From Balaenoptera acutorostrata (taxonomy: Eukaryota; Chordata; Mammalia; Artiodactyla; Balaenopteridae), in contig NC_080066.1 in assembly GCF_949987535.1 (NCBI RefSeq), positions 131,544,335-131,608,334 of the forward strand: a stretch of DNA of 64,000 nt, written 5' to 3'. The translations under genes and the position numbers were made by a program. Of this stretch, positions 12,554 through 24,549 are shown in pieces. The notes under the pieces were generated by a model. It searched no databases. It worked only from the letters and a program-made list of their open reading frames with translations, and was not told the DNA's origin. Each line of letters begins with the position of its first letter. Position 1 is the stretch's first letter.

Positions 12554-14340
12554 TCAGCCGCCAGGTGCCTGGGCACCTGGGGCTGCCAGAGACAGCAGAA
12601 CCCCTGTCCACTCGGGGGGCAGAAATCCCTGCTGAAGGGAAGGAAGAGGAGCCCCGTCCACAGTGCACATTTGCTTTTTACAAATAACGGAATAAATTTT
12701 ATTCCACAGTGGTGGTGTTTCACTTTAAATTTAGATTCAAAGGAATAAACGTTACTGAATACATTTATTCTTATCAGAAGGAAATCCTCTCCACAGTTTG
12801 ACTTATATCAAGTAAAATAAAGTTTTAGTTTGTAGAGCTGAACATGAATCCTTTTGAGGGCTGGCATGTGCCCAGCTGTGCACGGTGGAAGGTGGCATTC
12901 AGAAAGGCTGGTTGCTGGGGGAATGTTGAGGCATGAGGGAGAAAGAATCATCGAATCCAGGGGGACAAAGAAGAAAGCGGATGGCAATCATCTTCGATAT
13001 GAAACAATAATCCAGTGACAACAGAATAATCATGGGCAAAAGCCCTTGCTCCTTTCATTAAAAAAGCAAGTCATGAGTGCATGTAGGCAGTGAAAAATAG
13101 CTGGTATACGTAACAGGCATCAGCCTGCTGTAAAAATCAGATGTGAACCAACCAGCTTGTGGGGAACAGTAAGCATGTTCTAAATGGATTGTAGCTTTCC
13201 CATGACGTTTAAATTGAATGTTGGATCTAAAATTTTTTACGTGATTTAAATCTGTACATGATACAGACATTTCTTTTAAGCAATTCTCTCCCTAAATTAT
13301 AAGCATTCATTAAAGGTAACCCTTTCAATAAATTACATATGTAATTTTGATTCTCAAACCATAATCTGGAAAACAATTGTAATTTACAGCAAATGAAAGC
13401 TGAATACTCATCACATATACAGTAATAGTATTGAAAAAATAGCAGTCAACTGAGTAAACTGAGTAAAATTTGGGGGGCTGGAAAGGAAGGAACAGCTTAG
13501 CCTATCAAATTTTAATTTATTCCCAAAGTCATCAAGAACTGTGTCTCTTAATATAAGGATCTATGGACAGGTATTAAGTCACTGTCTCAAATGCAAGGTC
13601 TTATACACGCCTGTATAAGGCGTGCGTTTGTAATTGCTTCAGCAATGACTTCTACAAATGTTAAGTTTTGGTGTTCATGGCAATTGCTTTTGAGCTCTCA
13701 CAGAACTCTCCTGGAAAACATCATTGAAGAGCTCTCTATGTCCCAAGCAGGGTAATATTGGTAGGGAGGGGGCAGCTGTCTTCATACAGGCTCTGATTTA
13801 AAGCAGAAAGAAAGCTTTGCTCTGATGAAGAAGTGAGGGGCAGAGGCAAGCCTGGGGCTGCACACTTTATGCCAGCAAAAGCAAAGAAGGGACCAACTGA
13901 TAGACTCCACTGCTTTGGAAAACAGAAGGAAGTGTACAACTGTTAGGTTGTTAGGGAATCAAAAGTTTTAACATGGGCCTGCACGCTAACTAAAGGCAAA
14001 GAAATCAGTGTGAGATGCTCTGGAAGCCAGGCTTACATTTAAAAAGCCATTTCTGCCTTGACAGAGGTTAAATATTAACTCAGCCAATCTACTGGAGGCC
14101 AGAGCTAAGGTTATTTCTGTGAGGCAAACCTCAAAACATAAGAACAGTAAACAGTGAAGAAGGTCATTATTTTAGCATCTCATGCAATTTCTGGCTTCTC
14201 CCCTTCAGCTATAGTAGAGAGCTCACAAGCTCTCAAATGTCAGCTGATCTGTTGGTCACTGTGCAAATTATAGCTGCCAGGGGATCACGGTTGAAAAACA
14301 TTTAAGTATCTAAGTAGAGGAGAAGCATTATTATGGGATA

Positions 14341-14372
14341 GGAAGGAAGGAAAGAAGGAAGAAAAAAAGAAA
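14341..14372 (+). repeat. GA-rich low-complexity tract
   Basis: Units of GGAAGGAAAGAAGG. On the transcribed strand this is a pyrimidine tract inside the intron between the two exons. Confidence 0.8.
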
Positions 14373-14520
14373 ATGTGACCTGTTTGCTACCATTAGATAA
14401 GATGTAATGATTGCAAGGTGCTTTGGGAACCTATAGAATTTTAAAAACTCAACAATAATGGCTGCATTCACAAAGAAATAGGTATCTTTCTTTGCACAGC
14501 AGCAGAGAATTAGGAGCTCA

Positions 14521-14961
<441 letters not shown>

Positions 14962-15589
14962 TCATCCAAGACCCAGGAGCCCTCGCCCTCCTCAGATTCC
15001 TCTTGTCTGAGCTGGGCCACTGAGCCAACATCTGTACTTGAGGATGCTGGTAATAACGGCATCCCGACTCCTTCCAGAGGCCCCCGAGGACTGTCCCTTC
15101 TGAGAAGGTGAAAACTTCACAGTCAAAGGCCCTTCCCAGCTGATATCTGCCTGGAAGTTCCTCGTCTCATTAATTACTTAATTAATTCAGCAGTAATTTA
15201 TTTAATTTTAAATTAAAAAAAACCAGTGAGTCAGATGATCTGATACTTATCAATATTATTTAGCTCCATGTGCTACTGATCTGGGATTAGGGCAGAAAGA
15301 ATGAAGAGAGTTAAGAACAGGATGAGGGAAGAAAGGGTGAGAGCCCGTGCGATGCTCTTGGGTCACTTAAATGTAACGACAGGTACAGAGGGCAGGATGA
15401 TGTTCTTCCTCATCAGCGTCTTCGTCCTTCTCTCAAGTGCAGCCCTGTTGCCCCAGCTCCTCTCCACACTAGCCTCCTAAAGCAAGGTGCACTCTCTTCT
15501 GACTTTCCACACCGCCCCGTCCACATGCGGATGCAGTTCTGCTGGGGGGGCCAGGTGTCCAGGTAAGTACTTGCTGCTGGGGGGTGGCA

Positions 15590-15679
15590 CTTGGTCTCTG
15601 GGAGGATGGACTGAATTCGTTACCGGTTTCCTGAGCCTAAATAATAGTGGTTCTGAAACACCCTGCACAGGGGCTCCCA
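15590..15679 (+). repeat. Left arm of 90-bp inverted repeat, unknown family
   Basis: It is the reverse complement of 18558-18647 with 86 of 90 positions identical, including a 51-bp perfect core from ACTGAATTCG to CTGAAACA. The flanks outside the 90 bp do not align. Two CpGs (TTCGTTACCGG) survive in both copies, unusual for an old methylated repeat. I do not recognise it as a SINE, LINE, LTR or DNA transposon end. It lies 700 bp upstream of the 96-bp TRIM9 exon. Confidence 0.9.
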
Positions 15680-16275
15680 ATCTCTGTTGCTGATTGACAA
15701 GACCTAAGTGGAAGTTGGCTGGGGGCTGGAGGGGTCTGAGAAAGATTCTGCTTTTCTGCTAACATGGGACCATTGTGGCTGGTGCAACCTTTTCCCTTTC
15801 GCGGCTGACTTTACGGCAGATGCCTTGTGACTCTCAAGAAGAGAAGGCCAACGTGGTAAGGGAGGATGGTGAAAGGAGAAAGTGCCTGGGTTCCAATGGC
15901 ATCTTTGAGCATCTGAACCAACACTTGAAGTCTCCTACCACCAAACTTCTTGTTAGGGTGGGGGGAAAATTACCTCCGAGTTTAATCCCTGTACTGGAGT
16001 TTACCGTTACTTGCAGCCATTACCACTGTACTTGGTACAAAATTCCTGCTCCTGGCAGACTGGGCAAGTCCTTCCATCCCTCCTATAAATTACAGAGACA
16101 CGCTGCCTTTCCCCACAACACCTTCTTTGAACACTAAATCCCTTTCTCCTCCTTGCCAACACAGTGCCTCAACCACTCTGTCCTTTCAGTTAAAGGGCAG
16201 AATCTTAAAATTATATCTCTTGGTCCTATGGATGTTTTTCACTTATATTTGCATAATTAAATACCCAGTCAGGCA
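15680..16275. other. Intronic sequence with no recognised element
   Basis: Unique-looking; a 120-codon frame at 15775-16137 has no recognisable domain and is not flanked by convincing splice signals. Confidence 0.4.
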
Positions 16276-16287
16276 CTGAATCTCTTT

Positions 16288-16597
16288 TTTTTTTATTATT
16301 GATTTTAATTAATTAATTAATTAATTAATTTATGGCTGTGTTGGGTCTTCGTTTCTGTGCGAGGGCTTTCTCTAGTTGTGGCAAGCGGGGGCCACTCTTC
16401 ATCACGGTGCGCGGGCCTCTCACTATCGCGGCCTCTCTTGTTGCGGAGCACAGGCTCCAGACGCGCAGGCTCAGTAATTGTGGCTCACGGGCCTAGTTGC
16501 TCTGCGGCACGTGGGATCTTCCCGGACCAGGGCTCGAACCTGTGTCCCCTGCATTAGCAGGCAGATTCTCAACCACTGCGCCACCAGGGAAGCCCCC
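16288..16597 (-). mobile_element. CHR-type SINE (CHR-1-like)
   Basis: Reverse copy. The (TTAA)n tail at 16305-16332 is followed by TGTTGGGTCTTCGTTTCTGT, GCGGCCTCTCTTGTTGCGGA and the tRNA-like head ending CACCAGGGAAGCCC. The 12-bp target-site duplication CTGAATCTCTTT is perfect (16276-16287 and 16598-16609). Confidence 0.96.
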
Positions 16598-16649
16598 CTG
16601 AATCTCTTTAAAAGTGTGCATGCTACAGGCTTGGTGCGAGCACTGTGGG

Positions 16650-16830
16650 GAGGCAGGAAGAGCACAGGCTTTGGAAGGGTTCAGATTCTGGCTCTGTCCC
16701 TTCCTAAGCGTGACCTTGAGAAAGTGACCTCTGCCTGAGTTACTCCAATGGAAAAAGTGGGAATAATAATATTTTGTAGTTGGATTATTGTGAAGGCTTA
16801 AGGCATTCATCAGCGTGAAGGCTCCTGCTA
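16650..16830 (-). repeat. MIR SINE, reverse, degraded
   Basis: AGGCTTTGGAAGGGTTCAGA, TTCTGGCTCTGTCCCTTCC and GGGAATAATAATATT appear in reverse MIR order. Confidence 0.7.
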
Positions 16831-16889
16831 ATAAAGGATAGTGGTTAGGGGAACTATTCCAAATTCATAAATGCTGCCAGTTACCGGCT

Positions 16890-17035
16890 GTTCATATCTT
16901 ACACATAGTTTTACCTCATCCATAAATGAGAAGAACACTACGATTCTTGGGTGCTGTGGGCATCGCATGAGATACTGTGTCTAAAGTCCAGAACCCTGCT
17001 GGCACATGGTGCATGTTAATAAATGTCGGCTGTTA
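16890..17035 (-). repeat. MIR SINE fragment, reverse
   Basis: CCTGCTGGCACATGGTGCA followed by GTTAATAAATGTCGGCTGTT resembles the terminal reverse MIR pattern. Confidence 0.6.
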
Positions 17036-18557
17036 TGAACTCTTACTCCCCTCTTCCTTCCTGCCCACAAACACCTGCGAACTGACTGGGGTGGGATTCA
17101 CAGGGCAGGTTCTTGGCACAGGATCTTTCGGAGGATACCCTTCATCACTTGTACTTTGATCGAGGTACTCAAACTCTGGGAGTCTAAACCGATGCAGCCC
17201 AGGAAGAAAAAGTAAAAAGTGAGCCTACAGTTGCTGAAAGGGCTACTCAATGATTTATTACTGGGTCCCAGCTGCACTATAACTTGGGGTAAAAGTTTTC
17301 TCAAGAACTTTTTCAGGAGCCCAAGGGATGAAGAAGGTAAAGAGAGTCTTATTTGGAAGAGTGAGCAACAGAATGGGAATCATATTCTAAAGGAAAAAGT
17401 TTGTTCTTGTGACTTTAGAACTCATATTCTCTCTCCTTCTAAATGAGTCAGAGTTTGCTGGGCTACCACAGTTTTCTTCCCCCTTTTATTGTAACCCATG
17501 CCTAGTAACCACATTTGGAGGTTTGAGTAGAGAAGTCAAATTCATTCAGCTGCACAGAACTGGAGCTACCTGATTTCTTACAGTCCAGCCTTGCGACTAA
17601 ATGTGTGTGTATAATGTAAGTCAGACCTGACGCCCAGTAAGAATTGTTGACCAGGTGCTGCTATATACTTAGAAGAAAATTATACTATAGTAGAAAAAGA
17701 GTGCTGGCCTCAACCACTCCCTGGATTTTATACGGTAAAGCAGTACATAAACTGCAAAACTCAATTTATTTGCAGATTTCCTCCCTTTGTGTCTATGTTC
17801 AGGCCTTCTACCTGGCTAATGATTGTTCTGGTATTTGATAAACAACTGCATTATAAGATAAAGATCTAGAAACCTTTCTCTTAAGATTTGCCACCTTGTG
17901 GAAACAGAGCAGGAGACAATGAAAAATCCTGGAAACGATCTATCACTAGACAATGGTCTCCTTGTAAGGATTTATATGTGCATTGCTTTTATAGGACAGT
18001 CTTTCGATTACATTTATAAGCCACATCTGATGTAGAAGAACATTATTTTTGATTGATTTTATTTCCCAGAAGCATTTAAATTCCTGCTCTATGCTAACAG
18101 AGATGTTCTGTATTCAGGACCACAGAGCAGCCCTGTAAATTTATACCAGAACACTGAAGATGAAAATATTTAGTATGTGTTTTCATTTCGGCATCTTTGG
18201 CTGTACCTGTAGCCATCAGAAGCTGTTTATAATGCCTAAGCAATGACATCCTGATTTCTTGGATATTTGTTTTCCAATTTACTTTTGAAAAGATGTCATG
18301 ATCAGAAAGTGAATGGGAGTGGGAAAATGATGTAGCCAAAGAAGCACTGACACATTTCCAGTCCAGAGCTCAGAGAATGCTCGGAATAACCAAGATCGCC
18401 CAGAAAGATGGCACGTTGTTTGGAGCTTGAAGGAGAGAAACAAAGAACTCCACTTCCTCCCTTCTTTTTCCCGGGCTTTTCCCCCTCCAGCTTCTACCCT
18501 GGCTGGCTCCCCTAGCCTCCCAAAGGAGTGTGTGTTATAAGAGGTCAGAGCTCAGTC
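17036..18557. other. Intronic sequence with no recognised element
   Basis: No confident repeat or coding signal; lies between the two arms of the 90-bp inverted repeat. Confidence 0.4.
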
Positions 18558-18647
18558 TGGGAGCCCCTGTGGAGGATGTTTCAGAACCACTATTATTTAG
18601 GCTCAGGAAACCGGTAACGAATTCAGTGCATCATCCCAGAGACCAAG
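18558..18647 (-). repeat. Right arm of 90-bp inverted repeat, unknown family
   Basis: This is the partner of 15590-15679, in the opposite orientation and 2.88 kb away edge to edge. Both arms are in the same intron, so a nascent TRIM9 transcript could form a roughly 90-bp stem. Both keep the same short open frame (containing LLFRLRKPVTNSV), but this follows from near identity and is not evidence of coding. Confidence 0.9.
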
Positions 18648-19179
18648 CTTTCCCAGACAGAAAGTCGCGTCTTCTTTCCTTTCCCTGCCGTGAACATTAT
18701 TCTTCCCCCCGTCAGTTTACTACAAATACTGGATGGAGACAAATTGGAACAAATGAAAGGAAGCTTCCTGGCTGTCTGGGATCTGAAGTTATAAGCACGA
18801 GATGGGTCAAAAAGGGTCAACCAAGAATTGGTACAAAATAGGTGAGGCGGCAAATATGCAAAGGCACCTTGATGGCCCGGAAAACAACCTTGCTGCCACC
18901 CTGGGCAGCTCTGACATAGTGCACCCCGCTTGGGACTGTGGCCCACACCACCTCTTTGCCAGATACTGAGGTCACCACAAAACACAGGAGAAAAGTGAGG
19001 ATCGATGTAATGCGATTCAGAAGGAACCACCCCCCAACCCCCGCCCCCACTCCCCGGGAGAATAACAATTTTTCTTGAAGAAATACTGATTTTTGAGTCT
19101 CACTACATTACTGACATTATATAATTAAAAAGTAAAAACAAGAAATTCAAACGGTGTCAACACATTGGTCATTTCTTAT

Positions 19180-19370
19180 GAGCCACAAACTCTGATGGGT
19201 GCTTTTATCAGGTGTCCTATTTAACCCCAATCACCTCCCTGCCATTTTGCAGAGGCTCAAAGGTGTGGATACTCCTGAGTTAAGGTTTTACCACTCACTG
19301 GTTCATGGAAGAGCCAGAACACAAACCCTAGTCTGATTCTAAAGCTGTGCTCTTTGCTCCAGCCTCCTGA
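19180..19370 (+). repeat. MIR SINE, forward, degraded
   Basis: CCATTTTGCAGAGGCTCAAA, then AGAGCCAGAACACAAACCC and GCTGTGCTCTTTGCT follow the forward MIR order. Confidence 0.65.
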
Positions 19371-20043
19371 GAAGAGAGTTCTTTCCTCACCCACAGAGGA
19401 ACAAAAACAACCCATGGTGAGAGCACGTAAAACTAAAGAATGTGAGTTGAGGAGGGGATTATGATTATTAGGGAATTTGATTATGCTTAACAGTCAGCTT
19501 AAATGTAAACCACAGCAAGACTGGTTACCCTATGAAATGGTCAACTTTTTTCCTTCTTGAAGCTTTTTTAGTGACTTTAAAAAGGACCCCTGTCAAAGAG
19601 AGGGGTCTCATGAGAGAGGGCCAGAAGCTTTAGTTTGGGGTCCAGTACTGGCTTTATCACCTAGTGACCTGAGATCTCGGGCAGGGACTGGGCTGAGTGT
19701 GGAATGAGATCAAGGAAGAGAAGAGTGAGTAGAACCCGGGGAGCCTCTAAGCTGAGCTACCCAAGGGGCCTGATTCTCCTTCCAGTTAGAACTTCAGTTC
19801 CTGCCTGTACCTTTCCTCCCTCCACGAAGGGCTCTTTCCTCTGGTCTCTCTGTTGGTGGGAGATCCCGGATCTATCCCAGCCCCAGCTCACGGTAGTTAG
19901 ATGGGTGGGAGGCCTCAGAGGCTGGCCTGCTTGGAGCTGCCACCCTGTCTCTTACCTAACAGCAGGGCTGGGGCAGCGAACAGGCTGCAATCTACAAACT
20001 GAGTAGCTGGGCCTGGGAACAGAAACACACAGTCCAGGGGCAA

Positions 20044-20232
20044 GTGTGTGTGTGTGTGTGTGAGTGTATGTGAGTGTGAGAACATGTGTGTGCGAGGCTG
20101 TGTATGTGAGTGTGTATGCATATGTGTGTGCGAAAGCCTATGTGTGATTGTATGTAAATGTGAGTGTGAGTGTATATGTGAGTGTGAATGTGAGTATAGA
20201 GTGTGTGAGAGTATGTGACTTTGTGTGTATGA
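20044..20232 (+). repeat. Interrupted (TG)n / TGAG-TGTG repeat
   Basis: About 190 bp of TGTG interrupted by GA, TA and CA steps, with a pure (TG)n core at 20044-20062. Alternating purine-pyrimidine sequence can adopt Z-DNA. Confidence 0.9.
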
Positions 20233-20514
20233 GCTGTCTCATCAGTGGTGTATGGGGAGGCTCTTGGCTTTGGATGAGGCTTGTATCACAGGGGTCTTAA
20301 GGGTAGGGCACTGGTCCACTAAACTGCTGCTTATTGCTAGTTGGTTGTGACAAAGAGTCTCTCCTTGACCAAACTTTATCTAGCCAGGCTCCTCTGAGCC
20401 CTCTTGTTTACTTTATAGGCCTCAATTTTGGCCTACAAAGACTTGAACAAACACTAACATAGTTTCTAATAGCTCAAGACTGCATCCCTAGGATGACCCT
20501 AGTCTCCCTTAAAG

Positions 20515-20715
20515 TATCTGTCTGTCTATGTTTTCCTCAATGAGTTTTATAGTATCTGGCCTTACATTTAGGTCTTTAATCCATTTTGAGTTTATTTTTG
20601 TATAGGGTGTTAGATAATGTTCTAATTTCACCCTTTTACATGTATCTGTCTAGTTTTCCCAGCACCACGTATTGAAGAGACTGTCTTTTCTCCACTGTAT
20701 ACTCTTGCCTCCTTT
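20515..20715 (-). mobile_element. L1 LINE fragment, antisense
   Basis: The order TTTAATCCATTTTGAGTT, TTTTGTATAGGGTGTTAGA, TTTTCCCAGCACCACGTATT is the classic reverse complement of L1 ORF2. Confidence 0.85.
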
Positions 20716-20781
20716 GCAGGTGGATGTGGGTTTCAATCCTAGCCTTTTACTAGCTGTGTGGCCCTGGACATATCACCTAAC
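20716..20781 (-). repeat. MIR SINE, reverse, first half (split)
   Basis: TTTACTAGCTGTGTGGCCCT and TATCACCTAACC give the middle of reverse MIR. The element stops abruptly and resumes at about 21183. Confidence 0.75.
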
Positions 20782-21182
20782 CACAGTGCATTCCGTGGTG
20801 CTCTGCCCAGGTTCCCTTTCAAGGCTGCTGCATCCGTCTTCCAGCTGGGACTATCTGCTGTTGATAAATTACACTAGGAATTGTTCTTGGCCATAGCAAA
20901 CTGGGTTGCTCAAGGCTATGCCCCCTTCCAGGGGTGTCCCATGGATAGGGACCGGCTGGGACCCCCTTACCTTGTTTTGAGAATAATCCTGAAGGGTCAT
21001 CCCAGCTCCAGAACTCCCTGCAGGATTGGCTGAGGCTCCTGCAGGTCAACTCCTCCCTCTGCTCAATCCTGGCCTTCTCACTTCCTTGGAGGTGGATCTA
21101 TGGAGACCACTGAGCAACTAATCATCCCTATTCAACTCTCTGAATCTGTATCCAGGGGACCCTATCTAAAAAAACAATTTTC
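20782..21182. mobile_element. About 400-bp unidentified insertion splitting a MIR
   Basis: It interrupts the MIR between the ACCTAACC and CTTCAGTTTCCTC phrases that should be only a few bases apart. The size and the less AT-rich content would suit a solo LTR, but I see no clear terminal motif or duplication and cannot name a family. Confidence 0.5.
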
Positions 21183-21320
21183 TAGGCTTCAGTTTCCTCA
21201 TCTGCAACACGTGGATAATAACAGTACCTGTATCATAGTACTGTGGTGAGGATTATGTACTATATAAAGTTCTATACAACACATGGCATATTGTAAGCAT
21301 TTAATAAATAGTCTTGTTTT
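21183..21320 (-). repeat. MIR SINE, reverse, second half (split)
   Basis: CTTCAGTTTCCTCATCTGCA, GGATAATAACAGTACCTG and AAGCATTTAATAAATAG complete the MIR begun at 20716. Confidence 0.85.
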
Positions 21321-21459
21321 TACAATGAGAATTATGTTAAAATACACTTACATAAATCATTAAAACACTTTGTCATACCACATGTCCCAATGTGGGGTTT
21401 GGTCAATTATAATTATCTAGACAGTCGGGTATATTGTAGTATTTACAATTGTTTGTTCC

Positions 21460-21985
21460 CTCCCCATCTTTGTCACAGGACTTGGAGGACCTCCTGTAGA
21501 TGGAGCATGTGTTCCTGCCCCATTGTCACCCTTGGCCATGTGGTTTGCTTTAGCTTAAAGAGGCCTTGTGATTTTCTGCCAGCTCTTTTGCTCTTCCTCT
21601 TTGTCACACAGATCCAGGGGTGTATTGATAAACTGGCCCTCAAAAAACAAAAACAAGAAACAAACAAATTTTGATTTTCAGTGTTTGCCAATTCCCATGG
21701 TGTAAATACATAGTTAATTTTAGGCCACCAACATGGCATCACTGAACAGAGTTGGAGAGAGATGTGCACCATCAACTCTTTTGAGCTGTGGGCTGGTATA
21801 AGTCAGGTCAGTATGCCACAGGGCATATCCCACATGGTGGCTGTGGCCCTTAGAAAGAAGACATGTATAATGGAACTTCAGACTACTTCCTATGATATAA
21901 TATGAGCAAAAAATAAACCTTTGGTTTATAAGCCACTGAGATTTTGGGGGTTGTTTGTTACTGCAGCAAAACTGACTAATACAGA
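21460..21985 (+). mobile_element. LTR of ERVL-MaLR type, interrupted
   Basis: Ends with AATAAACCTTTGGTTTATA, then TAAGCCACTGAGATTTTGG, a TTACTGCAGCAAAACTGAC phrase and TAATACAG, the typical 3' end of mammalian MaLR-type LTRs. A segment at 21605-21735 does not fit and may be a separate insertion. No internal viral genes are nearby. Subfamily not determined. Confidence 0.6.
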
Positions 21986-22019
21986 TAGCAATTATAACTT
22001 TCCCTTCATGATTTATTAA

Positions 22020-22130
22020 TTTAATCAACCTTCCATTTTTACCATGGATGAGGCACAGTGATTCATGCCAGGAAAACAATAATAAAGAAAGTAGACATAA
22101 TCTCTTACCTCAAGGAACCATCATTGCATT
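22020..22130 (-). repeat. L2 LINE fragment, reverse, weak
   Basis: GATGAGGCACAGTGATTCA, followed by AAAACAATAATAAAGAAAG and CTTACCTCAAGGAACC, resembles the antisense L2 3' end. Confidence 0.4.
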
Positions 22131-23460
22131 GAAACTTCCACCATTCTGAGTTTAATAATGTCCCCTTTAAAAGTTCTCTCCCATAGGATCTCTAATAAAG
22201 CAGAAGAAAGCTGGAATATTCTAACAACTAACAACAGAAATGTAGCTTCTCCACTTCTCAGAGAAAATGAGAAGTATCTGCTTTCCTAGTAAGACATAGC
22301 CAGTTCCGGCCAGAGTTTGATTCCAGAGGTCCTCTGCACAGCCTTTATCCACCAAACTTCAGATCTTTCTCTGTCTTAGACAGAAAACACTCAAAATGGA
22401 GATTCAAATCAACACTGAAGGTTTTTTCAGCAATGAAATAGAGGAGCCACTTTTTACCTCATCGTAAAGCAAAATAACTGTTGCCTCACCCCAGTGTTCA
22501 TAGTTTCTTGGTGGAAATTGATTTTCCATGTCCCTATGGTTTTTGCTTAGAGTGCTGCAAGCTGTGAAAGAATTCATGCAGAAACTGTTGTGATTGAAGG
22601 CTTGAAACTTTAATAAAGTGGCAGGCACACAGGCTGTAAGGTCAACACCACTCTGCCCAAGGCAGAGCACGCCTTTCTGTGGATATTCTAAGCCACCACA
22701 TGTGTGTTGTTAGGCAGTTACTAAGTTATTTACAGCCGAGAATCAGAAATATGCCTTCCTTGGGCTAAGCCTTCGTGCAAATATTGGATTTTACATCCTG
22801 GAGATGGTCTACAGGATAGATCTCCTTTGTGTGTGTGTTGCCTTTTCTCCTAGGAGAATTCTAGGGCCCCAACCAGCAGGCTCTGAGTGATTTTCCAGAA
22901 AGCTATTTTCTCTGTGGATCCCCCTGGCTGCCTTCACATCTGCACTGGTCCATCATGTTCTTCCAGGTGGTATTACAGTATTCTGCTTTGTCTGCTACTG
23001 CCAGGGAATTGTTTTAAGACAAGCAAAACAGATGTAAGATCTATAAATTTTCAGTTCTTAATAGTATTTAAATACCTCAGATAGAAACTCTCAGTTCTAA
23101 AATCAGGACTTTTCACTAAATAGTTTAAAACATGATCTTAGAAACATACATGAAAAGGTAAAAAAGCACTGAACTATTTTTCATATAGAAATGCTTTGTG
23201 CTTTTTCAGAGACTCAAGTTTTAAGTGCTCAAAACGGGAACGACTTCTTACTCATCCCTTCAAGTTTCCAGTGAGGAGAATTGGCAAGAGCAAGACTTTT
23301 TATTTGTTTTAAGAAAAAACTTTTCCCACCTTATTTCAAAGGCAGAACATGCTCATTTCAGAAAAATCAGAGAATAAAGAGACTTAGAAGAAAAAAAGAA
23401 AATCCTCAATCTCACCAGAGACATACTACTAATAGCCTTGATAATGAACCCTTGATGTTT
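22131..23460. other. Intronic sequence with no recognised element
   Basis: AT-rich, no coding evidence. Confidence 0.4.
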
Positions 23461-23464
23461 ATCT

Positions 23465-23635
23465 TTTGAAATTTTGTATACACTTATAGTCAATTATATA
23501 TGTCTCCATATAGTGTATATCAACAAAATTGGGATCATGTCATATACTTATTGATGTCTTGAAATCTGACCTTTTCATTTAATATGCTATAAATATTTTT
23601 CCATCTGACTAAGTACACTGACTACCTATCTGACT
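23465..23635 (-). mobile_element. Old LINE, antisense, part 1
   Basis: AAAATTGGGATCATGTCATA and AAATATTTTTCCATCTGA match an old L1-type antisense pattern that resumes after a MIR insertion. Confidence 0.6.
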
Positions 23636-23639
23636 ATAT

Positions 23640-23890
23640 AATAGCTATGTAACACTTTGATAACATTTACTACATGGCAGACACTTCTCACAAAGCTTTA
23701 CACATATTAACTCATCTTTTTTCACAAAATAACCCAGCAAAGGTGGTGACTATTATTATTCATATTTTTTATAGGTGAGAGATTGAAGGCAAGGGAGGTT
23801 AAGTGGTCCAAAGTCATACAGTTGTTAAGAAGCAGAGCAGAGATTCAAACCTAGGAAGTCTGCGGCCAGAATCTCTGCTATTCACCAATA
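23640..23890 (+). repeat. MIR SINE, forward
   Basis: TACATGGCAGACACTTCTCA, TTACACATATTAACTCATCT, GGTGAGAGATTGAAGGCA and ATTCAAACCTAGGAAGTCTG occur in forward MIR order. Confidence 0.85.
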
Positions 23891-23899
23891 AACTGTAGG

Positions 23900-24270
23900 G
23901 TAACCCACTGTGCAGGTGCATCATAATTTATTTAAATAATCTCCTATTTTAGGATATTTAGTTTGTTTCCATCTTGTTGCAAAGAGCTAAAATGAAATTC
24001 ATGTAGGAGATATTTGGACACATTCTTGATTATTCCCATTTCCGAAAATGAAATTGCTTGATCAGCAAACTTTCATAGTTAGAGGGTTTTAAAAATCATG
24101 TTATCAAAATGTCCCTCTAAGTAATCATCTAATTTACACTCCTGCTGAAGGTAATATATAGGCAAGTATTATTGTCTGTATATCTCACTCTAAATATCAT
24201 AATTTGTATCTATCTTTGTAATCTGATAGGCAAAGAATGGAACCTCATTTTTAAAATTTGCATTTTAAAA
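23900..24270 (-). mobile_element. Old LINE, antisense, part 2
   Basis: CATAATTTATTTAAATAATC, GAAATTGCTTGATCAGCA and AATTTACACTCCTGCTGAAG continue the element at 23465, followed by CTGATAGGCAAAGAATGGAA. Confidence 0.65.
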
Positions 24271-24549
24271 TTACCAGCGTGGGTGGGTGGGTTTTTTTCA
24301 AAAGCTTCTTATTGATCTTTTCCTAGTTAAGGTATAAGTTCTCACTGGTATTATTTGTGAAGCCCTTAGAAGAGGTTCTCGTCCATGGGGTGCTACCTAA
24401 GTGTTTAATTACAGAAACTAGTTTCTTCCCACTGCTGAAGACCAGACAAGGCTGGCCTCACCACACGTGTTTGCTTACCTTAGGGGTCAAAAACTGGAAA
24501 GAGATCTGGAAAATTCAGGTTGCCTGTTGGAGAGGAAGTGAAGTCATAG

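Noticed and set aside
18817..19068. Minus-strand frame with a hydrophobic stretch resembling a signal peptide (LTFLLCFVVTSVSG)
   Set aside because: The frame is short, has no recognisable continuation or exon boundaries, and no family match comes to mind. A chance hydrophobic run is likelier.
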